Below, piece by piece: positions 16,591 to 25,500 of a stretch of 64,000 bases of DNA. The notes beneath the pieces were generated by a model. The model was not told where the DNA came from, ran no database searches, and saw only the letters and a program-made list of their open reading frames with translations. The position numbers and the translations under genes are program-made. Within the stretch, counting starts at the first letter, position 1; every line of letters starts with the position of its first letter. Source of the DNA: JAGQPD01 sp020426865 (GTDB lineage Bacteria; Planctomycetota; Planctomycetia; Pirellulales; Pirellulaceae); NCBI GenBank assembly GCA_041399065.1, contig JAWKTN010000006.1, forward strand, positions 496,001-560,000. Direction: 5' to 3'.

Positions 16591-17172
16591 ATGCCAGAAT
16601 CCGTGCCGACGCCAACGCCTCCCGACATCACGACATTGCTGGAACGCATTTCTGCCGGAGATGCGGATGCGGCTCATTCGCTACTGCCTTTGGTCTACGA
16701 TCACCTGCGGACGATCGCCCGTGGGCGAATGTCTAACGAGAACGCTGGGCATACGCTGGAGGCCACGGCTCTCGTCCATGAGTTGTATCTCAAACTTGTG
16801 GGCGAGCGGCAGATTTTATGGCAGAATCGTGCCCACTTTTATTTGGCGGCAGCCGAAGGGATGCGGCGGCTATTGATTGACCATGCGCGGACCAAACGTC
16901 GTAAAAAACGCGGTGGCAGCGCGATTCGAAAACCGCTCAACGTCCTGGATTTGGCCGTACAGGAAGATTCAGAACAGATTTTGGCGCTCGAAGAGGCCAT
17001 TTGTCGCTTAGAGTTACAGAATCCGGAAGCTGCACGCGTAGTACAGTTGCGGTTCTTTGCGGGGTTGAGCGTTGACGAAACGGCAGCCGCGATGGATCTT
17101 TCGCCTCGCACGGTTGATCGACGCTGGAAATTCGCACGCGCCTGGTTATTCAAGGAACTTGAAGGGCTTTGA
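16591..17172 (+). CDS. ECF-family RNA polymerase sigma factor, kinase-linked type
   Basis: About 193 residues. Region 2 reads LLPLVYDHLRTIARGRM, then HTLEATALVHELYLKLV and a helix ending LLIDHARTKRRKKRGG; region 4 reads RVVQLRFFAGLSVDETAAAMDLSPRTVDRRWKFA. This is the ECF subgroup that planctomycetes encode beside large Ser/Thr kinases. The stop is only 6 bases before the kinase start. The ATG at 16591 is chosen, 4 bases after the M56 stop; ATG 16570 overlapping the M56 gene is a possible alternative, and neither has a strong ribosome-binding site. No classic anti-sigma gene is present; control may run through the kinase or the upstream repressor. Confidence 0.88.
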   Translation: MPESVPTPTPPDITTLLERISAGDADAAHSLLPLVYDHLRTIARGRMSNENAGHTLEATALVHELYLKLVGERQILWQNRAHFYLAAAEGMRRLLIDHARTKRRKKRGGSAIRKPLNVLDLAVQEDSEQILALEEAICRLELQNPEAARVVQLRFFAGLSVDETAAAMDLSPRTVDRRWKFARAWLFKELEGL

Positions 17173-17178
17173 TCGAGT

Positions 17179-19485
17179 ATGAAAAATCGTGCACAAGAGA
17201 TCTTCGAGCAGACCGTGGACCTCGTCGGTGATGAACGTTTCGATGCCGTTGAACGATTGTGTGCGGGCGATGAGCAATTGCGCAACGAAGTGGAATCATT
17301 GTTGTCGTCGCACGACAATGCGGGAGATTTTCTCGGAGCACCGACGGTCGACCACGTGGACGCCTATTCCGTTCCGTCAGAGGAGGCTGGCATCACGATT
17401 GGTCGTTATAAGCTGCTGGAGCGGATTGGGCAGGGTGGCTTCGGCGACGTATTCATGGCGCAGCAGCTGGAGCCAGTCAAACGCCGTGTCGCGCTGAAGA
17501 TTATCAAGTTAGGAATGGATACCAAGCAGGTGATTGCCCGCTTTGAAGCCGAACGCCAGGCGTTGGCGTTAATGGACCATCCGAATATCGCCCGTGTACT
17601 GGACGGCGGTGAGACATCCTCGGGGCGTCCCTATTTCGTCATGGAACTTGTGCGCGGCGATCCGATCACAGAGTATTGCGATCGCGAATGCGTCGCAACG
17701 CAAGGAAGACTGAGGTTGTTCCAGCAGGTGTGTCATGCCATCCAGCACGCTCATCAAAAGGGGGTGATTCACCGAGACATCAAGCCCAGCAACGTGCTGG
17801 TCACTGTCGCGGACGGCAGGCCGTTGGTAAAGGTGATTGATTTCGGAATCGCCAAGGCCACCAATACCGAGCTGACCGACAAGACTTTATTTACAGAGTT
17901 CCGTCAACTGATCGGCACGCCGCAGTACATGAGCCCCGAGCAAGCCGAACGATCTGGTGTGGACATCGACACTCGAAGTGACATCTATTCGCTCGGCGTA
18001 TTGCTGTACGAGCTGCTCACCGGCCGAACTCCCGTGGACGTTAACGCCATGAAGACGGCCGTCTGGGAAGAGGTGCAACGGATGATTCGAGAGGATGAGC
18101 CAACGCGACCGTCGACGTTGCTAACATCGTTAGGCGCTGATTCCCAAGTGATCGCCAAACGCCGCGGCACGGACATCGCGAAACTCGGAAACCTCCTGCG
18201 GGCGGACCTCGACTGGATTGTGCTCAAGTCGCTCGAGAAGGACCGGACTCGTCGCTACGGTGCAGCCTCCGAGCTTGCCGACGACGTGCAGCGGTATTTG
18301 AATGACGAACCTGTCAGTGCCACACCGCCCAGTACGGTATATCGGTTTCGAAAGCTGGCACGTCGGCACCGTACGGCGATTCTTGTGACAGCCGTCGTGG
18401 CTTGTTCGCTGCTTGTGGGCATCGTGACCACCACCTTGATGGCACTCGAGGCGCGCGACGCAGCATACCTTGCAAGGGTTGAGAGGCAGAAAGCGTTGCA
18501 GGCGGCTCGCGAAGCTGAACAACAGCGCACAAGAGCGTTACGGATGGCGGCGATGGTGGCGACGAACAAGCTCGACGCAAAGACTGTCAGCGAGCTTACC
18601 GATGCCTGGAAGGAGGACCTATCCCAGGCAGAGACTTCGCACGATCTTGACCCTCGGTCCATTCTGGAGCAACGGTGCCAGCTTGCCGTCTGGTGGTATG
18701 AACATGGTGGTGGCGAGGATGCCGCGAAGATGATTGAGCAGATTTATGACGAGGCAAAACTCGAACTGGGAACGGAGCACCCGGTTCTTGTGAGTCTAGT
18801 CAATGCCAATATTGTCTCCCATTTCAACGTGTATGATGCGGGCAGGAAAGCGGATTTATTTGGCGACCTTGTCGATTCGATGCGGAGGTCGGCGCCCGCG
18901 AGCTTTCCCGCCCTCTTGCCGCAGTATGCCGCGGCACTGGCCAACGCGGGTCGCAATCAGCAGGCTGCCGATGTGATCGATCAATACTTGGGAATTCGGA
19001 ATGGAAGCCAGCCAAATCCCGAAGCCGCTGCATTGGAGAGCATGCGACTTGCTTCGGCGATCAACGAGCTGTCTCAGTGGGGTGAAGCGTTTCCCAATCG
19101 CATGCAGCAGCTCGAAAGACTTCAGACCGCCCTCGTTCACACGGGGCCCAACATCTTTCGCGTGACATCACAATCGCAGCGATTCGGATCACGCCAGGTG
19201 TGGGAAGGCCAACTGGAAGGCGGCGACGCGACATTGCGTTTGCGCTTTACTATTCTGAGAGACGAGGAAGGCAAATTCTTTGGCGAGGTGATCAGCCTGG
19301 ATCAAGACGAGACTTCGATTCCCTTGACCAGGATGGACGTCAGCGATGGGAAGGTGACAATGGAGTTCGAATCGATGGCGGCACGCTACGAGGGCACGAC
19401 TAACGAGGACAATACGGAGTGTACCGGAACGTGGCATCAGAACGGCATTGAGTTGCCGCTGACGATCAAGCGAATTGGTAGTTGA
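17179..19485 (+). CDS. Membrane Ser/Thr protein kinase
   Basis: 768 residues. Residues 1-70 form a helical leader with LLSSHDNAGDFLGAP, common in planctomycete PEK-type kinases. The kinase domain has the glycine loop GQGGFG (84-89), VALKIIK with Lys107, HRD (198-200) with Asn205, and DFG (221-223), so it should be active. A single membrane helix (AILVTAVVACSLLVGIV, about 394-413) follows, then a coiled coil rich in Ala/Glu/Arg, a TPR-like helical region and a C-terminal beta domain with WHQNGIELPL. The C-terminal part would lie outside the membrane and may sense a ligand. Co-transcription with the ECF sigma gene 6 bases upstream suggests sigma activity is switched by phosphorylation, as shown for some other ECF-kinase pairs. 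Confidence 0.92.
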   Translation: MKNRAQEIFEQTVDLVGDERFDAVERLCAGDEQLRNEVESLLSSHDNAGDFLGAPTVDHVDAYSVPSEEAGITIGRYKLLERIGQGGFGDVFMAQQLEPVKRRVALKIIKLGMDTKQVIARFEAERQALALMDHPNIARVLDGGETSSGRPYFVMELVRGDPITEYCDRECVATQGRLRLFQQVCHAIQHAHQKGVIHRDIKPSNVLVTVADGRPLVKVIDFGIAKATNTELTDKTLFTEFRQLIGTPQYMSPEQAERSGVDIDTRSDIYSLGVLLYELLTGRTPVDVNAMKTAVWEEVQRMIREDEPTRPSTLLTSLGADSQVIAKRRGTDIAKLGNLLRADLDWIVLKSLEKDRTRRYGAASELADDVQRYLNDEPVSATPPSTVYRFRKLARRHRTAILVTAVVACSLLVGIVTTTLMALEARDAAYLARVERQKALQAAREAEQQRTRALRMAAMVATNKLDAKTVSELTDAWKEDLSQAETSHDLDPRSILEQRCQLAVWWYEHGGGEDAAKMIEQIYDEAKLELGTEHPVLVSLVNANIVSHFNVYDAGRKADLFGDLVDSMRRSAPASFPALLPQYAAALANAGRNQQAADVIDQYLGIRNGSQPNPEAAALESMRLASAINELSQWGEAFPNRMQQLERLQTALVHTGPNIFRVTSQSQRFGSRQVWEGQLEGGDATLRLRFTILRDEEGKFFGEVISLDQDETSIPLTRMDVSDGKVTMEFESMAARYEGTTNEDNTECTGTWHQNGIELPLTIKRIGS

Positions 19486-19583
19486 ATAGGTTGTACTGTT
19501 TTTTTCGCCTGCCGCATGGGGTATTAAGGTAACGCGATTACTCACCCAAATCTTGGGCGATAGCGAAATCCCAGGAGAGATCT

Positions 19584-20744
19584 ATGTTGCGTCGACGCCC
19601 GATGATGTTGCTAGTGGTGCTGCTCTTTGGGGCAGTCGGTCACGCTCACGAGATCATCGAGCTCACGCTCGATGATGGCGAGGTGATCAAAAGCAAACTC
19701 TATTTGCCGGATCGGGCAGAGCACGTCAAGGCAATTGTGTGTATCGTTCATGGCACTGGTCCCAATACGTACGAGGATCCTCGCGAGGTGGCCGGCAAGC
19801 GGTTCAAGTTCTACGACATGATCGGCGATGAGCTAGTTCGGCGTGGATTGGGCTGCTTTACGTTTAATCGGCGAGGAGTAGAGATTGGCGAGCAGCCACC
19901 GAATTTTGACACGGTTGACCGAGAGAAATTTCGCAAGGGTGTGCCTAGCGTGGAAGTGAACGACATTGGCACGATGATCGCAACATTGCGCAAACGGCCG
20001 GAGCTGAGCAATGCCAGGTTCGTACTATTAGGGTTTAGTGAAGGGACGATGGTTGCTTCGCTCGTTGCGGAGAGGAAGGAGAACGACATCGCGGCGTTGA
20101 TGTTGGTCGGCTACGCCCACGAAAACTTATATGATATCATCAAGTGGCAATTCTCTGGCGAAAGCTCTATGCGAAACCTTCGTCCGCCTTTTGATGCGAA
20201 CCAGGATGATGATATTAGTCGTGAGGAGTTCGAATCTTCGGAAGACGTGCCAACGGCATGGCGCGAGAAGGTGCTGCAGGGAGTGTCGTTTGACTCGCTC
20301 GATAGGAATTCCGATGGCGTCTTAACTGTGGAAGACTATCGGATCCTTTTAGCGCCTCACTACAAAATGCTGTTGGAAAAAATCGAGGCGAACGACGCGG
20401 ACTGGGTATGGGACAACTTTTTTCGCGTTTCCATTGAATGGCTCAATGAACACTTTCAACTCGAACCCAACAAAGTACGTCTCTTGCGGCTAGATATGCC
20501 GATACATGTATTTCATGGCAAGCGAGATGCCAACTGTGATGTCGAAGGAGTTTACGATCTCCGACGAAGTTTTGAGGAGGCCGGCAAGGACAATCTACGG
20601 ACCTGGATCTTCGACGATCACGACCACCAGTTGAACTTCTTTGACTGGATCTTCAAAGACAAAATGTCCAAAGGCTACCAAAGGTTGTTTGAGGTCGCCA
20701 GCGAACTACGTGACCCAGTTTTCACGTCCAACACACAGAAGTGA
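19584..20744 (+). CDS. Secreted alpha/beta hydrolase with EF-hand pair in the cap
   Basis: 386 residues with a signal peptide (MMLLVVLLFGAVGHA). The hydrolase core shows IVHGTGPNT (oxyanion region), GFSEG (150-154, nucleophile Ser152), MPIHVFHGKRDANCD (acid region) and DDHDHQLNF (catalytic His). The cap between strands 6 and 7 contains two calcium-binding EF-hand loops, DANQDDDISREE (about 204) and DRNSDGVLTVED (about 239). Calcium could therefore order the cap and gate activity. The substrate is unknown; peptidase S9-like or esterase activity is plausible. AGGAG precedes the start. A hairpin CCCAA-ATC-TTGGG at 19544-19556 separates it from the kinase gene. Confidence 0.82.
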   Translation: MLRRRPMMLLVVLLFGAVGHAHEIIELTLDDGEVIKSKLYLPDRAEHVKAIVCIVHGTGPNTYEDPREVAGKRFKFYDMIGDELVRRGLGCFTFNRRGVEIGEQPPNFDTVDREKFRKGVPSVEVNDIGTMIATLRKRPELSNARFVLLGFSEGTMVASLVAERKENDIAALMLVGYAHENLYDIIKWQFSGESSMRNLRPPFDANQDDDISREEFESSEDVPTAWREKVLQGVSFDSLDRNSDGVLTVEDYRILLAPHYKMLLEKIEANDADWVWDNFFRVSIEWLNEHFQLEPNKVRLLRLDMPIHVFHGKRDANCDVEGVYDLRRSFEEAGKDNLRTWIFDDHDHQLNFFDWIFKDKMSKGYQRLFEVASELRDPVFTSNTQK

Positions 20745-20867
20745 CGGGTCGTCCAGACTGATCAACGACGGTATGAAAGCCCGCACCCCTCACTCGTCCA
20801 GCCGCAACTCCGTAGTCGTTGAAAGGAAGGAAGACGAAGTCCGTCGTTGTTCGTCAACAAGAGTCCG

Positions 20868-21341
20868 TCAAGCAGGGTTCGACGCGTAGCGTCGTGCGGC
20901 GCCAATTAGCAGAAGCGCGGTCGCGATCATGACCGTCCCGGTTGGTTCGGGAACGGGCACAGTATTCATTTCGCTGACATAGTGACCGTAGTAGTTGTCT
21001 TTCCAGATGGTATAGTCTGCGGCCTCGACGTTCCCATCGCTGTTGGCGTCGGCATTAAGAATCGATGATGATCCGAAGGTGTCTTTCCAAACGGTGTAAT
21101 CGGCAGCGTCCACGATACCGTTTCCGTTGAAATCCCCAAGCACTGGCGCGACGGATGTCGCCTCAATACCCTGCAATCGCTCGAACATCAATCCGTTCGC
21201 AGCGGGCGGTGTGTTGCAGAGGACGCCTTGATGGTGATTGGTATCAAATAGCACATCGGATGCCGCCACGCGAGTAGCCAGGAAAAGTACTGCGATAAAG
21301 GCGGAGGTAATTGGTGGCGTACGCGACGTTGATAAAAACAT
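20868..21341 (-). CDS. Small secreted dockerin-like / PEP-CTERM protein
   Basis: 157 residues from the ATG at 21341, which has AAAGG 9 bases upstream. It consists of a signal peptide (AFIAVLFLATRVAAS), about 40 residues without known fold, a dockerin-like calcium pair (DFNGNGIVDAADY and DANSDGNVEAADY), and a PEP-CTERM tail (VPVPEPTGTVMIATALLLI followed by AARR). PEP-CTERM tails are removed by an exosortase during sorting to the cell surface. The protein has almost nothing besides sorting and docking parts, so it could be an adaptor. It lies on the strand opposite to the flanking kinase operons. Confidence 0.8.
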   Translation of the reverse strand: MFLSTSRTPPITSAFIAVLFLATRVAASDVLFDTNHHQGVLCNTPPAANGLMFERLQGIEATSVAPVLGDFNGNGIVDAADYTVWKDTFGSSSILNADANSDGNVEAADYTIWKDNYYGHYVSEMNTVPVPEPTGTVMIATALLLIGAARRYASNPA

Positions 21342-21432
21342 AAGTGTGTACCTTTCGTTTGGCGGCGGTTCAAAATCACTGTCAGGGTATCGCTGCGGCG
21401 ACGAAACAAACATTGAATTGCAGTCGTGTTTC

Positions 21433-21729
21433 TTATTGACGGAAGTTGTTGCGGAGACTTGCGAGAAGCAGACGCAACTCATACTTTGCCGCACCGCGTT
21501 CGCCGGAATTGAAGTAACGCACCGCGTTGCGCATCCGGTTCGAGGCCGTGCAGAAATCATCGGTCGCTAAGGGAAGAGCTGCGATTAGTTTCTTTGCGTT
21601 CCCAATGCTGCCGGCTGTTTGATTCGAGTCTTCCGTTCCCTGGAGGAGGGTATCAAGCGACAGCACCAATTCGTCTAGAATCTCGCGAACAGTCGACGAT
21701 GTGTGTTTTTCGGCTTGGGGAAGGTACAT
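21433..21729 (-). CDS. Small hypothetical helical protein, divergent from ECF gene
   Basis: 98 residues, all helical, soluble, without cysteine clusters: REILDELVLSLDTLLQG in the middle and ERGAAKYELRLLLASLRNNF at the C-terminus. GGAG stands 9 bases before the ATG at 21729; the ATG at 21738 directly abuts that GGAG and is less likely. It is divergent from the ECF sigma gene, sharing a 211-base control region. Its position makes a role in that regulatory unit possible, but nothing in the sequence proves it. Confidence 0.6.
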   Translation of the reverse strand: MYLPQAEKHTSSTVREILDELVLSLDTLLQGTEDSNQTAGSIGNAKKLIAALPLATDDFCTASNRMRNAVRYFNSGERGAAKYELRLLLASLRNNFRQ

Positions 21730-21940
21730 AGCGTTCATCTCCAGTATCCTGCTTTTGGGGGAGTAAATTGAGGCAATCGTGTTTGCCTCTATGGGAACAC
21801 TCGCCAACGGACGCCCCGCCCCGCCAAATTTTTCGGGAATCCCTTTCAAATCGATCGCGCAGGGCAATGACATTGGTTTGCACGCCGTCGCAGAAGTAGC
21901 TAAAGTTGACTTGGTGAGAAAGCTGGGGAGCGAAAAAAAC

Positions 21941-22552
21941 ATGTCCAACGACGAATCCGTTTCGGTTTGGCTGGCGCGGCTCAAGTCCGGCGAAGTAGCA
22001 GCTGCGCAACCAATTTGGCAACGATATCTTGAAGATCTGGTACGTCTGGCACGCAAGAAGCTCGGCACGATGCCGAGGCGGGTTGTGGACGAGGAAGATG
22101 TGGTAGCCGTTGCGTTCGACGGGTTCTTGCGTGGTGTGGAGCAGGGAAAATTTGCAAAATTGGACGATCGCCAGGATTTATGGCAAGTGCTGTTAATGCT
22201 CGTCGAGCGCCGGGCCGTATCGGTGCGTCGCCACGAGTTCGCGCAGAAGCGTGGAGGCGGGAAGGTGCGTGGCGAGTCAATATTCGAAAACCAGCGAAAG
22301 GACTCGTTACAGCCATTTGGTCTTGCACAATGTCCCGATCGCGAAGTGCTTCCCGACGAGGCGGCGGAACTTACTGACCATCTGCGGGAACTACTGGATG
22401 AGCTTGCCGAACCACTTCAACGGCAAATTGCCCTGGGGAAGCTGGAGGGGAAGACCAACCGGGAGCTGAAGGATGAATTGGGAGTAAGTCTTCGCACGAT
22501 CGAGCGAAAGCTGGCGATCGTCCGGCTCAAATGGGGCGGAGAGGCCGTTTGA
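21941..22552 (+). CDS. ECF-family RNA polymerase sigma factor
   Basis: 203 residues. Region 2: VWLARLKSGEVAAAQPIWQRY, then DEEDVVAVAFDGFLRGV and the LLMLVERRAVSVRRHEFAQ helix; region 4: LQRQIALGKLEGKTNRELKDELGVSLRTIERKL. Between them is a variable linker. The ATG at 21941 follows GGGGAG by 10 bases; earlier in-frame ATGs have no such site. Its stop TGA overlaps the ATG of the kinase gene by one base (TGATG), so the two proteins are translated together and probably made in a fixed ratio. This sigma factor resembles the one at 16591 in its linkage but is clearly divergent in sequence. Confidence 0.88.
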   Translation: MSNDESVSVWLARLKSGEVAAAQPIWQRYLEDLVRLARKKLGTMPRRVVDEEDVVAVAFDGFLRGVEQGKFAKLDDRQDLWQVLLMLVERRAVSVRRHEFAQKRGGGKVRGESIFENQRKDSLQPFGLAQCPDREVLPDEAAELTDHLRELLDELAEPLQRQIALGKLEGKTNRELKDELGVSLRTIERKLAIVRLKWGGEAV

Positions 22553-25500
22553 TGAGCGACGACTTTCACGGACGGTCGGGCGGTTCAGATCCTTCGCAAC
22601 TCGACCGTATTGATGCTATCTGCGACAAATTTGAACGAAGTTGGCGGGGAGGGCAGGGGCCGATCATCGAGCAGTTTCTGGCGAATTGCGATGACCGCGA
22701 CCGATCGATACTAATGCGTGAGCTGATCGCGTTGGAGGTCGCGTTACGTCTGGGGGCGAATGAAACCTTCGACACGGATGAGTACCATCAACGTTTTTCG
22801 GCGGATCGTTCTGTCGTGGAAGCAGCGTTGTATTTATGCCAGCAGGGTGTGAATGAAGCGTCGTTTGCTCCAACAGCCAAGTACGATCTCGCGTGTGACG
22901 CACGTGCGCCCCAAGCCGGGCCGGATGTCAGCGAGGCGGAGACGCCCCAAGCTATCGGGCGATATCAGGTAATACGTTCGTTAGGTCGCGGAGGATTCGC
23001 CGACGTGTATTTGGCGAGTGATCCTGATTTGGAACGGGAGGTCGCACTGAAAGTCCCGCGCATGGACCGCTTCTCCGGCGAGGCTGCTCTTGATTTCTTT
23101 GTTGAGGAGGCCCGCAAGGCGGCTCAGCTGGACCATCCGGGCATCGTTCGGATCTACGACGTTCACCGCGAAGCCGGTCTGGTTGCCATCGTGCAGCAAT
23201 ACCTTTCTGGCGGCGATCTGACGCAGTATGCTGGCGAGCGACGTTTGCCTTATCGCCAAGTGGCCGAGATGGTCCTACAGATCGCCAATGCAATTGGCTA
23301 TGCGCATCGCCGGCACTACATTCATCTGGACCTTAAGCCGGCCAACATTCTGCTGGATCAAGCGGGCAAGCCGTACGTGGCCGATTTTGGGATCGCGTTG
23401 CATGAAAGCCGCCAACGCGAATTGCGTGGCGAGGTGATCGGGACGTACGCCTATATGTCGCCAGACCAGGTGCGCGGCGAGACGCATCGGCTGGACGGCC
23501 GCGCCGACATTTGGAGTCTCGGGATTATCATGTACGAGTTGCTGACCGGAAGGAGACCATTTTTTGCGGAAACGCCTGATGATATGCGCGATCAGATTGA
23601 GAACACGGAACCGCGACCGCCCCGACAGCTCGACCCAAACATACCACGTGAGTTGGCACGGATCTGTTTGGTATGTCTGTCCAAGAAGGTGACAGACCGA
23701 TACACAGCGACCGCCGATCTCATCGACGATCTGCAACACTGGTTGGCAAACGGCGAAAGCAAATCAATGAGTCGCGATGCCGGCTTGGCCGAAGAAGTCA
23801 TTGTGGAACAGGTGATCCCACAGGGGCTCCGCAGCTTCGGTGCCGAACATTCTGGCTTTTATTTGTCATTGCTGCCCGGACCTCACGACCGTGACGGCTT
23901 GCCCAAGGCGGTACGGGTTTGGAAAACGGGCATAGAATCCCGGGATGCTGAAGTCGCTTTTTCTGTTGGCCTGCTCTATGGCCCGTCAGGGTGTGGGAAG
24001 TCGTCGCTGGTAAGAGCGGGCATTTTGCCTTCCCTTGACAACAACATCTTGCCGATCTACGTGGAAGCAACGGCGGCGGACACAGAGGTGAGGTTGTTGA
24101 AAGGCCTACGCAAAATTGCTCCCGACATTGACAGCGACACAGACGTGGTGGCCGCGTTGTCGCGAGTGCGCGAAATAGGGGGCTGGCAGGGGAAAAAGGT
24201 ACTGTTGGTTATCGACCAATTCGAACAATGGCTACATGCGCATCACGCGTATGATGATAGTCAGCTATTAGCGGCCCTGCGTCAATGCAACGGTAGCGAC
24301 TTGCAGACGCTATTGTTGGTGAGGGACGATTTTGGCGCGTCCGTGCATCGTTTCTTCCAACATCTCGAGATTGAACTCTCCGAAGGGCACAATTACGCGT
24401 TGTTTGACTTGTTCGACCTCGATCATGCTCAACATGTATTGGCAGCATTCGGACGTGCCTATGGCAAGATCCGTCGTTCTTCGGCTGAGCTTAGTAGCGA
24501 ACAGGCCCAGTTCCTGGCACAAGCGGTACGAGGACTTGCTGAGCGAGAGCAAGTCGTCAGTGTCCGGCTGTCGGTTTTTGCGGAGATGATGAAGGGGCGA
24601 TCATGGATCCCGGCAGCGTTGACGGACGTTGGTGGATTGGAAGGTTTAGGGATGATGTTTCTGGAAGAGACGTTTGCCGCAAAGTCTGCCCCTCCTTCAC
24701 ATCGTGCCCACCAGCAAGCGGCACGCCGTATGCTGAAGTCGTTGCTGCCGGAACAGGACTCGGAGATCAAAGGACAAATGCAATCGCACCGGCAGTTGCA
24801 GGAGGTCTCCGGATATCGTGATCGCCCGGCGGATTTTCGAGCCACGCTCAACATTCTCGACAATCATGTGCGTTTGATTACACCCACGGAGCCCGACAAA
24901 TATGGCGCAGATATCACGGATACCCCGCGCGACGATGACGACGAAACGCGATACTACCAGCTGTCCCACGACTACATGGTGCCGTCATTGCGTCGCTGGC
25001 TGTACGACGCGGAACTGGCGACATACTCCGGTCGTTGCCGTGTGCTGCTGGACCGAATAACTCGAGACTGGAAAGGCCATCAGCAAAATCGCCGGTTTCT
25101 GCCCGGGCCGCTGGAGTTTTTCCGGATCCTAACCGGCACCCGCAAGTCTCAATGGACTCGCTCGCAGACGGCGATGATGGCCCATGCCCGTGCGGTTTAC
25201 GTCCGCGTCCTCGCGGCGATTGCCTTCGCCTTTTTGTTCGTAGCCACCGTGGCAGTCTATTGGAACCAACGAACACAAACCGACCTCGGGGTGGCCAGAG
25301 TCCTCGCGGCACCAATCCAGGAAGTGGATAAGGAATTGGCCTCACAGCATGGCGTGCGGGAACGTGTCCTAAATCGCTTGCGGGAAATGGCCAACGACCC
25401 CAATGCGTCCCATGCGAATCTCGTGCGAATCCACTTGGCACGCTTGCCCGATGAACCGGAACTACTGGTCGTACTCCGCGAATACTTGACCGGCGCTCCG

